This document shows, in pieces, positions 25,108 through 35,170 of a stretch of DNA of 64,000 nt (its first letter is position 1; the number at the start of each line of letters is the position of its first letter). The notes beneath the pieces are model-generated. The model worked only from the letters and a program-made list of their open reading frames with translations. It had not been told where the DNA came from and searched no databases. The position numbers and the translations under genes were made by a program. This DNA is from Klebsiella pneumoniae (GTDB lineage: Bacteria > Pseudomonadota > Gammaproteobacteria > Burkholderiales > UBA3065), in the NCBI GenBank assembly GCA_945897555.1, contig CAMDGF010000003.1, positions 54,024 to 118,023 of the forward strand. The letters run 5' to 3'.

Positions 25108-26220
25108 ATGAAGAAGCTGGGAATGGTGGGTTGGCGCGGCATGGTGGGCTCGGTGCTGATGGATCGCATGCGCGCCGAGAACGACTTCGCGCGGGTTGAG
25201 ACCACCTTCTTCACCACCTCCAACGCCGGCGGCGCCGGGCCAGACGTGGGGCAAGGCAGTGCGCCGCTCAAGTCGGCTGATGACATCGAGGCGCTGGCCG
25301 AGATGGACATCATCATCACCTGTCAGGGCGGTGACTACACCAACGAAATCTACCCGAGGCTGCGCGCTGCGGGCTGGACCGGCTACTGGATCGACGCGGC
25401 GAGCGCGCTGCGCATGGCCGATGACGCCGTGATCATCCTCGACCCGGTGAACCGGGCGGTGATCGACCGTGCCATAGATGACGGCATCAAGAACTACATC
25501 GGTGGCAACTGCACGGTAAGCCTGATGTTGATGGCGCTCGGCGGGCTCTATGAGGCTGGCCTCGTGGAGTGGATGAGCGCCATGACCTATCAGGCCGCCA
25601 GCGGCGCCGGCGCGCAGAACATGCGCGAGCTCATCTCGCAGATGGGCGCCATCCATGCGTCGGTGGCGGACAAGCTGGCGGATCCGGCCTCGGCCATCCT
25701 CGACATCGACCAGGCGGTGGCCGAGACCCTGCGCGGCAAGGCCTTTCCCGCCGAGAACTTCGGCGTGCCACTGGCCGGTTCGCTCATCCCCTGGATCGAC
25801 AAGCAGCTCGAGAGCGGTCAGAGCAAGGAAGAATGGAAGGGGCAGGCCGAGACCAACAAGATCCTCGGCCGCAGCGCCGACCCGATCCCGGTCGATGGCA
25901 TCTGTGTGCGCATCGGCGCCATGCGCTGCCATTCGCAGGCGCTCACCATCAAGCTCAAGCGCGATGTCTCCTTGCCCGAGGTCTACCAGATGCTCGCCGC
26001 GCACAATGATTGGGTGAGGGTGGTCCCCAACGACCGCGAGATCAGCATGCGCGAGCTCACCCCGGCTGCCGTGACCGGCACTCTGACAGTACCAGTGGGC
26101 CGTCTGCGCAAGCTCAACATGGGGCCGCAGTATCTGGGCGCTTTCACGGTGGGCGACCAGCTGTTGTGGGGCGCTGCCGAGCCTTTGCGGCGCATGCTGC
26201 GCATCGTGCTGGGCGCTTGA
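25108..26220 (+). CDS. asd: aspartate-semialdehyde dehydrogenase
   Basis: NADPH-dependent reduction of aspartyl phosphate to aspartate semialdehyde, feeding threonine, methionine and (through dapA) lysine and cell-wall DAP. The 370-aa enzyme, of the Gram-negative type, starts [18 protein letters not shown]. Catalytic Cys135 is in [11 protein letters not shown], and the base His is in [17 protein letters not shown] lies upstream of ATG 25108; six extra upstream codons are not family-like. leuB-asd-fimV is a usual betaproteobacterial order. Confidence 0.97.
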   Translation: MKKLGMVGWRGMVGSVLMDRMRAENDFARVETTFFTTSNAGGAGPDVGQGSAPLKSADDIEALAEMDIIITCQGGDYTNEIYPRLRAAGWTGYWIDAASALRMADDAVIILDPVNRAVIDRAIDDGIKNYIGGNCTVSLMLMALGGLYEAGLVEWMSAMTYQAASGAGAQNMRELISQMGAIHASVADKLADPASAILDIDQAVAETLRGKAFPAENFGVPLAGSLIPWIDKQLESGQSKEEWKGQAETNKILGRSADPIPVDGICVRIGAMRCHSQALTIKLKRDVSLPEVYQMLAAHNDWVRVVPNDREISMRELTPAAVTGTLTVPVGRLRKLNMGPQYLGAFTVGDQLLWGAAEPLRRMLRIVLGA

Positions 26221-26264
26221 GCGCCGTGCTGGCGCCGATGATTGCCGCAGCGGTGGGCCTTGTT

Positions 26265-26294
26265 TTGGACGCCGTCGCTCTGGCGGTGTAGTCT
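26265..26294 (+). promoter_or_regulatory. candidate sigma-70 promoter of fimV
   Basis: TTGGAC (26265-26270) and TAGTCT (26289-26294) with an 18-bp spacer. The -10 ends six bases before the fimV ATG, so a start at the A of the ATG is predicted. Confidence 0.4.
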
Positions 26295-26300
26295 CTGGGG

Positions 26301-28145
26301 ATGCGCGCCGCTTTGCCTGCCATGTCACGCTACCGGACACTTCTTTGGCTGCTTGCGGGCTTGTGGGCCCCGGCTGTCGCGTCGGCTGCCGACCTCGGCC
26401 CACTGCGACTGACATCACCGGCGGGTGAGCCTTTGCAAGGGCTGGTCTCCATCTTCCTCGCAACGGAGGAGATGGCCGAGGACCTTAACGTCGCCGTCGG
26501 CAGCCCTGCCGAGTACGGCTGGTTGGAGATCCCCCGACCACCGTGGGTGGATGAGGTGGAGGTGCACGTCGCTCTCGAGGAAGAGGGGGGCGCCAAGGTA
26601 CGCATCTGGACTGGCGAGCCACCGCCGGACCGCCAGTTCTCGCTCTTGCTCGTCTTGTCCTCGCCGAACGGCCGCAGCCTGCGTCAGTACGACGTGGTCT
26701 TGCGCGATGCCGAGGTGCTGCTCGCCCCTGCGGCACCCGAGGCCCGCCCCGCCAAGGAGTTGCCCGCCAAGCCGCCCGCCAAGTCGGGCGTCGATCCCGT
26801 TGCGGACCCGGCTGCTCAGCTGCCGGTCGCTCGTCCGGCCCGGCGCGCCTTGTCTGTGCCCGATCGCGGTGAGCCGCAGGTGCGGCGCAACCTGACGATC
26901 TCCTCAGCTGGGAACCGGCTGGGTGACGCGGCGCTGGAGCGGCGCGCGCAGCGGCTCGAGGAGAGCGCTGCGGCGCAGCTGCGCGCGCTCAACGAGGCCA
27001 ATGCCCGGATCACCGAGTTGCAGGGGCAGATCGAGAAGCTCGAGCGGCTGCTTGCCTTGAAGGGTGCCAGCGCATTGCCTGCCCAGGCGGCACCGACAGC
27101 AGATGCAGTGAGCAAAGCTGCGGCTGACGCCAAGCCGGCGGTTCCTGCCGCGCCGGCGCCAGCCGAGGCGCAGGCCCCAACGCCGGCCGAGGCGGCGGTG
27201 CCAGCTGAGTCCGCGGCCCAGGCCCCGGCGCCTGCATCTGCGGCAGCGCCGATGGAGGAGGTCGATGCGGCTGAATCACAGCCTGCCGAAGCCGCCGCCG
27301 AGGCCAAGGGAGCGACGCCGGCCGAGGCACAGGGCTCCGCACCCGCAGCTGAGGACACCGAACACGAGGAGGGTGTGGGCGGATTGCTATTGATGGTCGG
27401 CGGCGTCTTGCTTGCCTTGGCTTTGGCTACGCTCGGCGCTCTGTGGTGGCGACGCCGCGCCAAACAAGCGCAGCTCGCGGCAGCGATCGAAGCGGCACAT
27501 GCCGCAGAGGCCGTGCCGGAAGACATCGGCGCACCTGCCGAAGCGGCTGCGCCCGAGGCTCCGACTCCGCGGTCGTCCGATGCTGCCGATGCACTCGGTG
27601 CGGTCGACGCGCAGATCGCCGCGGCACTCGACGCGCCGCTCGGTGATGTCGGCCCGGCCGAGGCGCCGCCGCCCGCGACAACTCCGGTGGCAGACCTTGA
27701 CGCGCTCACCGCGGAGCCCGCGCCCGCCGATGTCGACGACACACTCGACACGCTCTTTAGTGAGGAGGCCATCGCTGCGGCACAGACCGCCATCCAGACG
27801 GCGGCTGGCGCAGTGCCCGCATCTGCAGAGGTCGATGCAGAGCCGCCCGCCGCCCCCGCCGCTGTGGCCGCCGTCGAGACGCCCGCGCCGCCGGTCGAGG
27901 AGGCGGAGCCTGAACCAACTGAGGACGACGAGGTGGACGCCGCCGACGACCTCGAGGACGTCGAGGTCAACCTCGCCAAGGCCTACATCGATATGGGCGA
28001 CCCGGAAGGCGCACGTGCCATCCTCGAGAGCATGTTGTCCGACCCGGACGATCCGCAACGTGCTGCCCTGGCGCGCCGCACCATGCGTCGTTTCGGCCTG
28101 CGGCCTAGCGCCCCGCCTGCTGCCAGTGCTGCGGCCGAGGGCTGA
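26301..28145 (+). CDS. fimV: FimV/HubP-like polar or pilus-assembly protein
   Basis: Inner-membrane protein of the FimV/HubP/TspA group, which organises cell poles, type IV pili or motility. The 614-aa protein has a signal peptide to about residue 30, the FimV N-terminal domain (DLGPLRLTSPAGEPLQGLVS), a coiled coil (about 215-255, LEESAAAQLRALNEANARI), a long Ala/Pro/Glu-rich stretch, one membrane helix (about 357-378, LLLMVGGVLLALALATLGAL), an acidic cytoplasmic linker and the conserved C-terminal TPR-like FimV domain (VNLAKAYIDMGDPEGARAIL). I see no LysM domain, which many FimV proteins have. MSRYRTLL (26322) is an alternative start. Confidence 0.87.
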   Translation: MRAALPAMSRYRTLLWLLAGLWAPAVASAADLGPLRLTSPAGEPLQGLVSIFLATEEMAEDLNVAVGSPAEYGWLEIPRPPWVDEVEVHVALEEEGGAKVRIWTGEPPPDRQFSLLLVLSSPNGRSLRQYDVVLRDAEVLLAPAAPEARPAKELPAKPPAKSGVDPVADPAAQLPVARPARRALSVPDRGEPQVRRNLTISSAGNRLGDAALERRAQRLEESAAAQLRALNEANARITELQGQIEKLERLLALKGASALPAQAAPTADAVSKAAADAKPAVPAAPAPAEAQAPTPAEAAVPAESAAQAPAPASAAAPMEEVDAAESQPAEAAAEAKGATPAEAQGSAPAAEDTEHEEGVGGLLLMVGGVLLALALATLGALWWRRRAKQAQLAAAIEAAHAAEAVPEDIGAPAEAAAPEAPTPRSSDAADALGAVDAQIAAALDAPLGDVGPAEAPPPATTPVADLDALTAEPAPADVDDTLDTLFSEEAIAAAQTAIQTAAGAVPASAEVDAEPPAAPAAVAAVETPAPPVEEAEPEPTEDDEVDAADDLEDVEVNLAKAYIDMGDPEGARAILESMLSDPDDPQRAALARRTMRRFGLRPSAPPAASAAAEG

Positions 28146-28154
28146 TCCGGGCCG

Positions 28155-28967
28155 ATGCGCATCGCCTTGGGCGTCGAGTACGATGGCCGTGGATTCTGCG
28201 GCTGGCAGTCGCAGGCTGATGCAGCGAGTGTGCAGGACAGGCTCGAGAGTGCCATCGCCGAGATCGCCGCTGAACCGGTACGCGTCCATGCGGCTGGCCG
28301 CACCGACGCCGGGGTGCATGCCTTGCAGCAGGTGGTGCATTTCGATACGTCATCGGCGCGGCCGCTCTCGGCCTGGGTGCGGGGGGTCAACCGGCATCTG
28401 CCAGACAGCATCGCCGTGCTTTGGTCGCGCGCCGTGCCTGAGGACTTCCACGCGCGTTTTTCTGCCGCTGGACGCCACTACCGCTACCTCTTGTTCAACC
28501 GGCCGGTGCGGCCGGCTCTCGCCAGTGGTCGGGCGGGCTGGTTCGCGCGTCCGCTCGAGCTCAGCCCGATGCGCGAGGCTGCCGCCATGCTGATCGGGGA
28601 GCACGATTTCTCGGCCTTCCGCGCCGCCGAGTGTCAGGCCAAGTCGCCGGTGAAGACACTGCATCGTCTGGCGATCGGACGGCAGGGCGATGTCATCACC
28701 TTCGAACTTCACGCCAGTGCCTTCTTGCACCACATGGTCCGCAACATCGTCGGTGCCTTGGTCTACGTTGGCAACGGCCGACAGGTGCCGGGTTGGCTCG
28801 CGACCCTGCTGGCCTCGCGTGACCGCAGCCGTGCGGCGCCCACCTTCGCTGCCGATGGTCTCTATTTTGCCGGGGTGGACTACGCCGCCGAGTGGGGACT
28901 GCCGGCCACGACGCCACCTGCGGGTGGGCCGACAGTGTTGACCACCCATGTGGCCGAGCAGCCCTGA
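28155..28967 (+). CDS. truA: tRNA pseudouridine(38-40) synthase
   Basis: Makes pseudouridine at tRNA positions 38-40. The 270-aa protein starts MRIALGVEYDGRGFCGWQ. The catalytic Asp51 is in AAGRTDAGVHAL, and FHARFSAAGRHYRY and HASAFLHHMVRNIVGAL are the conserved RNA-binding and active-site segments. It lies 9 bp after fimV and 6 bp before trpF, the usual fimV-truA-trpF order. Confidence 0.97.
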   Translation: MRIALGVEYDGRGFCGWQSQADAASVQDRLESAIAEIAAEPVRVHAAGRTDAGVHALQQVVHFDTSSARPLSAWVRGVNRHLPDSIAVLWSRAVPEDFHARFSAAGRHYRYLLFNRPVRPALASGRAGWFARPLELSPMREAAAMLIGEHDFSAFRAAECQAKSPVKTLHRLAIGRQGDVITFELHASAFLHHMVRNIVGALVYVGNGRQVPGWLATLLASRDRSRAAPTFAADGLYFAGVDYAAEWGLPATTPPAGGPTVLTTHVAEQP

Positions 28968-28973
28968 GCCACG

Positions 28974-29627
28974 ATGACCGCCATTGCCCATGCCCGCTCG
29001 ATGCTCCGCACCCGGATCAAGGTGTGCGGTTTCACACGCGTCGACGACGCTCTTGCGGCAGTGGAGGCGGGTGTCGATGCCATCGGCCTGGTGTTCTACC
29101 CGCCGAGCCCCCGCCATGTCACGCCAGAGCGAGCGGCTGAGATCGTGCGTGCACTGCCGCCCTTCGTCACCAGTGTGGCGCTGTTCGTCGATGCCGGGCC
29201 CGAAATGGTGCGCGCCACGCACGACGCAGTCGGCTTCGATCTGGCGCAGTACCACGGCGACGAGACGCCAGCGGTCTGTGCAGCCGCTGGCATCCCTTTC
29301 ATCAAGGCGTTGCGGGTGAGGCCGGGGCTGGATTTGCTACACTGCGACGGCGTTTTCCGGGGCGCCCGCGGCTTGCTGCTTGATGCCTTTCAGCCCGGCG
29401 TACCTGGCGGGACTGGCCAGGGTTTCGATTGGGCGCTCATTCCGCAGGGGATGGCGCTGCCACTCATCCTGTCGGGCGGGCTCACGGTCGATAACGTCGG
29501 GGAGGCGGTGCGCCGGGTTCGCCCCTATGCTGTGGATGTCTCGAGCGGTGTCGAGCGGGAAAAGGGTATCAAGTGTGCGGACCTCGTCCGCCAGTTCGTG
29601 AAAGGTGTTCGCAATGAAGATGTATGA
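28974..29627 (+). CDS. trpF: phosphoribosylanthranilate isomerase
   Basis: Amadori rearrangement of phosphoribosylanthranilate in tryptophan synthesis. The 217-aa TIM barrel has catalytic Cys18 in RIKVCGFTR and Asp137 in LLLDAFQPG, plus [10 protein letters not shown] and [12 protein letters not shown] phosphate-binding loops. Start ATG 28974 gives ten residues before the family start; ATG 29001 is an alternative. It overlaps trpB by 14 bp. Here trpF is separate from trpC and placed with trpBA, as in other Betaproteobacteria. Confidence 0.96.
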   Translation: MTAIAHARSMLRTRIKVCGFTRVDDALAAVEAGVDAIGLVFYPPSPRHVTPERAAEIVRALPPFVTSVALFVDAGPEMVRATHDAVGFDLAQYHGDETPAVCAAAGIPFIKALRVRPGLDLLHCDGVFRGARGLLLDAFQPGVPGGTGQGFDWALIPQGMALPLILSGGLTVDNVGEAVRRVRPYAVDVSSGVEREKGIKCADLVRQFVKGVRNEDV

Positions 29628-30813
29628 CCTGCCGGACGCACGCGGCCACTTTGGGCCTTATGGGGGTGTGTTCGTCGCCGAGACGCTGGTGCGCGCGCTC
29701 ACCGAGCTGCGCGAGGCCTACGAGGCGGTTGGCGACGATGCCGAGTTTCAGGCCGAACTCGCCCATGAGCTCAAGCACTTTGTCGGCCGCCCGAGCCCGA
29801 TCTACTTCGCCCGCCGGCTCACCGAGCACGCGGGCGGTGCGCGCATCTTCCTCAAGCGCGAAGACCTCAACCACACCGGCGCGCACAAGGTGAACAACAC
29901 CGTCGGCCAGGCGCTGCTGGCCCGCCGCATGGGCAAGAAGCGTGTCATCGCCGAGACCGGCGCCGGCCAGCATGGTGTGGCCTCGGCCACCGTGGCGGCA
30001 CGTTACGGCATGGAGTGCGTGGTCTACATGGGCAGCGAGGACGTCGCCCGGCAGTCGCCCAACGTGTTCCGCATGAAGCTGCTCGGCGCCACCGTGGTGC
30101 CGGTGGAGAGCGGCAGCAAGACGCTCAAGGATGCGCTCAACGAGGCCATGCGCGACTGGGTCACCAACGTCGAGAGCACGTTCTACATCATCGGCACCGT
30201 AGCCGGTCCGCACCCCTACCCGATGATGGTGCGCGATTTCAACTCGGTGGTGGGTAAGGAATGCGTGGTGCAGATGCCGGACATGATCGGCCGCCAACCG
30301 GACGCGGTGATCGCCTGCGTCGGTGGTGGCAGCAACGCCATGGGCATCTTCTACGACTACATCCCGCACGAGAAGACCCGCCTGATCGGCGTCGAGGCTG
30401 GCGGTGATGGTGTGGAGACGGGTCGCCACGCCGCGCCGCTGTCGGCTGGCACGCCCGGCATCCTGCACGGCAACCGCACCTATCTCATGCAGGACGAGGA
30501 TGGTCAGATCATCGAGACGCATTCGGTCTCGGCCGGTCTCGACTACCCGGGCGTCGGCCCCGAGCACGCCTGGCTCAAGGACTCCGGCCGCGCCGAGTAC
30601 GTGGCGGCGACCGACGACGAGGCGCTCGAGGCTTTCCACCTGATGTGTCGCACCGAGGGCATCATCCCGGCGCTCGAGTCGAGCCACGCTGTGGCGCATG
30701 CGCTCAAGCTGGCGCCGACCATGGGCAAGGATCAGGTCATCCTGGTCAACCTCTCCGGCCGTGGCGACAAGGACCTCAACACCGTGAGCCGGCTGGCCGG
30801 CATCACGCTCTGA
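29614..30813 (+). CDS. trpB: tryptophan synthase beta subunit
   Basis: PLP enzyme that joins indole, channelled from TrpA, with serine to give tryptophan. The 399-aa protein begins [21 protein letters not shown]-binding Lys92 lies in [10 protein letters not shown], and the phosphate-binding loop is [13 protein letters not shown] 29614 was chosen because AAAGG stands about ten bases upstream; GTG 29605 and ATG 29620 are alternatives. It overlaps the end of trpF, suggesting coupled translation. Confidence 0.98.
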   Translation: MKMYDLPDARGHFGPYGGVFVAETLVRALTELREAYEAVGDDAEFQAELAHELKHFVGRPSPIYFARRLTEHAGGARIFLKREDLNHTGAHKVNNTVGQALLARRMGKKRVIAETGAGQHGVASATVAARYGMECVVYMGSEDVARQSPNVFRMKLLGATVVPVESGSKTLKDALNEAMRDWVTNVESTFYIIGTVAGPHPYPMMVRDFNSVVGKECVVQMPDMIGRQPDAVIACVGGGSNAMGIFYDYIPHEKTRLIGVEAGGDGVETGRHAAPLSAGTPGILHGNRTYLMQDEDGQIIETHSVSAGLDYPGVGPEHAWLKDSGRAEYVAATDDEALEAFHLMCRTEGIIPALESSHAVAHALKLAPTMGKDQVILVNLSGRGDKDLNTVSRLAGITL

Positions 30814-30871
30814 GGCTTCGCCCCGCATTCCCTGATCGCGGCCGCCGAGCCGTCACTTCGCAAGGTCCCAC

Positions 30872-31681
30872 GTGTCCCGCATCGCCAGTGCTTTTGCGCG
30901 CCTCAAGGCCGAACGCCGCGCCGCCCTGATCCCTTTCTTCACCGCGGGCGACCCGTCGGTGGAGCAGACCGTGCCGCTCATGCACACGCTGGTCAAGGCG
31001 GGCGCCAACGTCATCGAGCTTGGCGTGCCGTTCTCCGACCCCCAGGCCGATGGTCCGGTCATCCAACGCTCGAGCGAGCGTGCGCTGGCGCGCAAGGTGA
31101 CGCTGCGCAAGGTGCTGGAGATGGTCACTGAGTTCCGGCGTAGCGACAACGCCACGCCGGTGGTGTTGATGGGCTACGCCAACCCGATCGAAGCGATGGG
31201 CCGGCAGAACTTTGCTGCGCTGGCCCATCGTGCTGGCGTTGATGGTGTGCTGGTGGTGGACATCCCGCCCGAGGAATCGGAAGACTGGGTGCGCACGGTG
31301 CGCGCCAACGAGCTCGACCCGATCTTCCTGCTGGCGCCGACCTCCACCGTGGAACGCGTGGCGCAGGTCGCGCGGTTGGCGTCGGGCTTTGTGTACTATG
31401 TCTCACTCAAAGGTGTGACTGGCGCTGCTCACCTCGACCAGTCTGAGGTGGCGGAGCGGCTGCCGCAATTGCAAGCGGCGATCCCCCTGCCGGTCGGGGT
31501 CGGTTTTGGCATCCGCGATGCAGCTTCGGCTGCTGCCGTGGCTGCGGTGGCCGATGCCGTGGTGGTGGGTAGCCGCATCATCCAGGAGATCGAGGGCTCG
31601 ACGCCCGAGACGCTCCATGAGCGGGTCGCGGCGCTGGTGTCGGGCTTGCGCGATGCCGTGGATTCGGCCCGCGCGGGCTAG
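30872..31681 (+). CDS. trpA: tryptophan synthase alpha subunit
   Basis: Cleaves indole-3-glycerol phosphate to indole, passed to TrpB. The 269-aa TIM barrel is read from GTG 30872 ([19 protein letters not shown]), with AAGG ten bases before. The catalytic acids fall exactly at the E. coli positions, Glu49 ([11 protein letters not shown]) and Asp60 (PQADGPVIQ). The phosphate-binding [11 protein letters not shown] is at about residue 210. It lies 58 bp after trpB and 21 bp before accD. Confidence 0.97.
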   Translation: MSRIASAFARLKAERRAALIPFFTAGDPSVEQTVPLMHTLVKAGANVIELGVPFSDPQADGPVIQRSSERALARKVTLRKVLEMVTEFRRSDNATPVVLMGYANPIEAMGRQNFAALAHRAGVDGVLVVDIPPEESEDWVRTVRANELDPIFLLAPTSTVERVAQVARLASGFVYYVSLKGVTGAAHLDQSEVAERLPQLQAAIPLPVGVGFGIRDAASAAAVAAVADAVVVGSRIIQEIEGSTPETLHERVAALVSGLRDAVDSARAG

Positions 31682-31702
31682 GCTTGAACGTCAGGAGGTC
31701 GG

Positions 31703-32581
31703 ATGAGCTGGCTTACCAAACTGCTGCCGCCCAAGATCAAGCGCGATGCAGGTCAGGCTCGTAAATCGATGCCGGAGGGCCTGTGGCACAAGTGTCCGGC
31801 CTGTGAGGCCGTGCTCTACGCCACCGATCTTGAACAGAACCTGCAGGTCTGCCCCAAGTGCAGCCACCATCATCGCATCAGCGCCCGCGTGCGGCTCGAT
31901 TGGTTTCTGGATGCCGGGGGGCGTTTTGAGATCGGTGCCGATGTGGCGCCCATCGACACCCTGCGTTTCCGCGACAGCAAGCGCTATCCCGACCGCCTCG
32001 CCGAGGGCGTGGCGGCATCGGGCGAGACCGACGCCTTGGTGGTCATGCAGGGCGCAGTCATGGAGCTGCCGCTGGTCGCGGCCGCATTCGAGTTCCAGTT
32101 CATGGGCGGCTCGATGGGTTCGGTGGTGGGCGAGCGTTTTGTTCGAGGGGTGCGTGTGGCCATCGAGCAGCGTGTGCCCTTCGTCTGCTTCACCGCAAGC
32201 GGTGGCGCACGGATGCAGGAGGGTCTGCTCAGCCTGATGCAGATGGCCAAGACCAACGCTGCCATCAAGCAGCTCTCGGATGCGGGCCTGCCGTTCATCC
32301 CCGTGCTCACCGACCCGACCATGGGCGGTGTCTCGGCGAGCTTCGCTTTCATCGGCGATGTCGTGATCGCCGAACCCGGTGCGCTGGTCGGCTTTGCCGG
32401 CCCCCGCGTGATCGAACAGACGGTGCGCGAGACACTGCCGGAGGGCTTTCAGCGCGCCGAGTTCTTGTTGGAACACGGCGCCGTGGACATGATTGTCGAC
32501 CGTCGCGAGATGCGCGAGCGCATCGCCCGCTTGTTGGCTCTGATGAGTGGCCAGCCCGAAGTGACCGGACAGGGGGCCTGA
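31703..32581 (+). CDS. accD: acetyl-CoA carboxylase carboxyltransferase beta subunit
   Basis: Transfers carboxyl from biotin to acetyl-CoA with AccA, the first step of fatty-acid synthesis. The 292-aa protein starts [15 protein letters not shown] zinc ribbon is formed by Cys31, Cys34, Cys50 and Cys53 ([20 protein letters not shown]). The crotonase-fold part shows [24 protein letters not shown] and [13 protein letters not shown]. The trpA-accD-folC order is standard for the group. Confidence 0.97.
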   Translation: MSWLTKLLPPKIKRDAGQARKSMPEGLWHKCPACEAVLYATDLEQNLQVCPKCSHHHRISARVRLDWFLDAGGRFEIGADVAPIDTLRFRDSKRYPDRLAEGVAASGETDALVVMQGAVMELPLVAAAFEFQFMGGSMGSVVGERFVRGVRVAIEQRVPFVCFTASGGARMQEGLLSLMQMAKTNAAIKQLSDAGLPFIPVLTDPTMGGVSASFAFIGDVVIAEPGALVGFAGPRVIEQTVRETLPEGFQRAEFLLEHGAVDMIVDRREMRERIARLLALMSGQPEVTGQGA

Positions 32582-32615
32582 GCTGAGTCTGGCCGTTCCT
32601 GGCGTCACCGCGCCG

Positions 32616-33896
32616 ATGCAGGCTCGCGCCCCTGGAGCGGGTGCAGCCTTGACCGAGTGGCTGGCTTGGCTCGAGAGCCAGCAGCGTGGCGCCATCTTGC
32701 TCGGCCTGGACCGCGTCCGCAGAGTGGCCGAGGGCATGGCTCTGCGCCCGACCTTTCCAGTCCTCACAGTGGCGGGCACCAATGGCAAGGGTTCCACGTG
32801 CGCTCTATTGGGCGCCATGCTGCGAGCTGCCGGGTACCGTGTCGGCAACTACTACTCGCCGCATCTGCTGCGCTACAACGAGCGTGTGCGTGTGGACGGC
32901 GAAGAGGCGAGCGACGACGACATCGTGGCCGCTTTTGCGGCCATCGAGGCCGCCCGCGGCGATGAGCAACTCACCTATTTCGAGTTCGCCACCCTGGCCG
33001 CGATGTGGCACTTCATGCGCGTTGGTGTGGACTGCGCGGTGCTCGAGGTGGGTCTGGGCGGGAGACTCGATGCGGTGAATGTGTGGGATGCCGATTGCGC
33101 TGTCGTGACCACCATCGGCCTGGACCACACGGAGTACTTGGGCGACACGCGCGAAGCCATCGCGCGCGAGAAGGCTGGGGTCTATCGAGGTGGGCGTCCG
33201 GCGATCTGCGTCGATGCCGAGCCGCCAGCGACCCTGCTCGCCCACGCGGCCGACATCGGTGCCGATCTGTACTGCATCGGCCGGGATTTCCGTTTGCTGC
33301 GACAGGAGCGGCAGTGGGCGTTCGAGGGCCCGGGTTTTCGGCTCTCCGGCCTGCCGATGCCGGCGTTGGTGGGTGAGCATCAGTTGCAGAACGCCGCAGG
33401 CGCCATCGCCGCGCTCGGGACACTGCGCGAGCGGCTGCCGGTCTCTGCAGGCGCCATCCGCGAGGGGTTGACCCACGTCTCGCTCGCCGGGCGCTTCCAG
33501 GTCTTGCCGGGACGGCCCCTGGTGATCCTCGACGTCGCCCACAATGCCCATGCGGCAGGCATCCTCGCTCGTAACCTGCGGGCCATACCGCCCACCGGCC
33601 GCACCCACGCCGTGTTCAGCATCCTTGCCGACAAGGATGCGTCAGCCACCGTAGCCGAGCTCGGCGAGCTTATCGACGTGTGGTGGGTCGCTGGCCTTTC
33701 GGGGCCGCGTGGGCGGTGCGCGGAGGACCTTGCGGCGGAGGTGGCGAGTGTGGTGCCCGGGCGGGTCGAGACTGTAGCCGAACCGGTCGAAGCGTGGCGC
33801 CGCGCCCGCGAAGCCCTCGGCGTCGATGATAAAGTGGTGGTGTTCGGGTCCTTCCTCACGGTAGCCGAGGTGCTGGCCGAGATCGAGCGCGCGTGA
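32616..33896 (+). CDS. folC: bifunctional folylpolyglutamate / dihydrofolate synthase
   Basis: ATP-dependent addition of glutamate to dihydropteroate and folates. The 426-aa Mur-ligase-family protein has the P-loop TVAGTNGKGSTCALL, the ligand region YYSPHLLRYNERVRVDG, EVGLGGRLDAVNV, TTIGLDHTEYLG and the C-terminal LDVAHNAHAAG. ATG 32616 is the only in-frame start upstream of conserved sequence. It is followed by a DedD-like gene and cvpA, as in many Proteobacteria. Confidence 0.96.
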   Translation: MQARAPGAGAALTEWLAWLESQQRGAILLGLDRVRRVAEGMALRPTFPVLTVAGTNGKGSTCALLGAMLRAAGYRVGNYYSPHLLRYNERVRVDGEEASDDDIVAAFAAIEAARGDEQLTYFEFATLAAMWHFMRVGVDCAVLEVGLGGRLDAVNVWDADCAVVTTIGLDHTEYLGDTREAIAREKAGVYRGGRPAICVDAEPPATLLAHAADIGADLYCIGRDFRLLRQERQWAFEGPGFRLSGLPMPALVGEHQLQNAAGAIAALGTLRERLPVSAGAIREGLTHVSLAGRFQVLPGRPLVILDVAHNAHAAGILARNLRAIPPTGRTHAVFSILADKDASATVAELGELIDVWWVAGLSGPRGRCAEDLAAEVASVVPGRVETVAEPVEAWRRAREALGVDDKVVVFGSFLTVAEVLAEIERA

Positions 33897-33966
33897 CAGT
33901 CTGCGCCTGGTCGGTGTGCCGGTACGGCCGTGGCCGTGGCGTTGGGCCAGTGTGGCTGGAGCCTGA

Positions 33967-34635
33967 ATGACCGTCGAACCTGATGAGACTCTCCTGCGCA
34001 AGAAGGCACGCCGCCGGCTGATCGGCGCCATCTTGCTCACCTTGGTGGTGGTTCTGAGCCTGCCTCTGGTGCTCGAAGACCCCTCGCGGCCGCTGGGCGA
34101 TGGCCCGGACATCGTCATTCCGGAACCCACTGCGGTGGGTCCGCTGCGGGTCAACCCGGTGCCCGATTCATTGCCCGACGTCAACGTCGGCGACGAGGCA
34201 CTGCCAGTCGAGGCTGGCGGGCCAGGTCCCGCACCCGCGCCAAAGGCTGCACCTGCACCTGTACCGTCGTCACCCGCACCTGCGCCCGCACCTGCACCTG
34301 CACCTGCACCTGCACCCGCACCTGCAGCCGCTGCCCCACGCCCATCCCCGCCCGTGCCCGCTCCGGCCACCGCGGCCGCACCGGCTGCCGCTGCTGCACT
34401 CAAGGTGGCGCCGACTCCGACCTACGTTCTGCAACTCGGTGTCTTCAAGGAGCGCGCCAACGCCGAAGCCGTGGCGAGCAAGGCGGCGGCGCTGGGCCTG
34501 CAGCCCGCCATCGCCCAGACCGAAGCCGGATCGTGGCGTGTCGGTCTCGGTCCCTATGCCGACAAGGCCAAGGCACTGGCTGTCCGCGACACCGTGCGCG
34601 CGGCGGGCCTGCCGGTGGTCGTCAAGACGCCGTGA
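33967..34635 (+). CDS. dedD: DedD-like SPOR-domain membrane protein
   Basis: Septal-ring protein that binds denuded peptidoglycan through its SPOR domain. The 222-aa protein has a basic cytoplasmic tail (LRKKARRRL), one membrane helix (about 19-36, IGAILLTLVVVLSLPLVL), a periplasmic linker made of Ala-Pro repeats (about 85-150) and a C-terminal SPOR domain (about 152-222, YVLQLGVFKERANAEAVASK to AAGLPVVVKTP). Its stop overlaps the cvpA GTG as GTGA. The folC-dedD-cvpA-purF order supports the name. Confidence 0.88.
   Translation: MTVEPDETLLRKKARRRLIGAILLTLVVVLSLPLVLEDPSRPLGDGPDIVIPEPTAVGPLRVNPVPDSLPDVNVGDEALPVEAGGPGPAPAPKAAPAPVPSSPAPAPAPAPAPAPAPAPAAAAPRPSPPVPAPATAAAPAAAAALKVAPTPTYVLQLGVFKERANAEAVASKAAALGLQPAIAQTEAGSWRVGLGPYADKAKALAVRDTVRAAGLPVVVKTP
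34271..34326 (+). repeat. hexanucleotide repeat encoding Ala-Pro in dedD
   Basis: Tandem CACCTG/CACCCG hexamers encode the Ala-Pro periplasmic linker. Whole-hexamer changes keep frame, so linker length is probably variable between strains. Confidence 0.8.
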
Positions 34636-35123
34636 CCGGTTTCGACTACGCCGTCATCGCCGTCATCGGCCTCTCGACGCTGCTGAGTCTGTGGCGCGGC
34701 GCAGTTCAGCAACTCTTTTCGCTGGCCGGCTGGTTGCTGGCGTTCGCGGTAGCCAACCCGCTGGCGCCATGGGTGCAGGACTGGGTGCCCGAGTCGGCTG
34801 GAGACGAGACGGTGCGCTACCTGATCGCCGTCACCGCGGTCTTTCTGGGCGTGCTGCTGTGCACCCTGCTGGTCGGGCGCGTGTTGGCGGGCGTTCTCCG
34901 TGGGCTGGGCCTCGGAGTCGCCGACCGTGCGCTGGGGGTGCTCTTTGGCCTCTTCCGTGGCGTGCTGCTGGTGCTGCTCGGGGTTGCGCTCGCCGGGATG
35001 ACGCCGCTTCCGCAAACGCTCGTTTGGCGAGATGCGGCCAGCAGCGCCGTCTGCGTGGCGGCGGTCGAGTGGGCGCGGCCGTCGCTGCCACAGGCCTTCG
35101 CCAGCCGGATACGTTACGATTGA
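34632..35123 (+). CDS. cvpA: CvpA-family membrane protein
   Basis: Inner-membrane protein of the colicin V production (CvpA) family, needed for envelope stress tolerance and colicin V export in E. coli; molecular role unclear. From GTG 34632 it is 163 aa with four hydrophobic segments. The family N-terminus FDYAVIAVIGLSTLLSLWRGAV and the ADRALGVLFGLFRGVL segment are visible. The GTG overlaps the dedD stop. It precedes purF by 47 bp, the classical cvpA-purF pair. Confidence 0.92.
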   Translation: MTGFDYAVIAVIGLSTLLSLWRGAVQQLFSLAGWLLAFAVANPLAPWVQDWVPESAGDETVRYLIAVTAVFLGVLLCTLLVGRVLAGVLRGLGLGVADRALGVLFGLFRGVLLVLLGVALAGMTPLPQTLVWRDAASSAVCVAAVEWARPSLPQAFASRIRYD

Positions 35124-35170
35124 GCGTCAGCGGCGGCTGAGCCGTCAGGCGTTCGGAGGGAGAACAGGGC

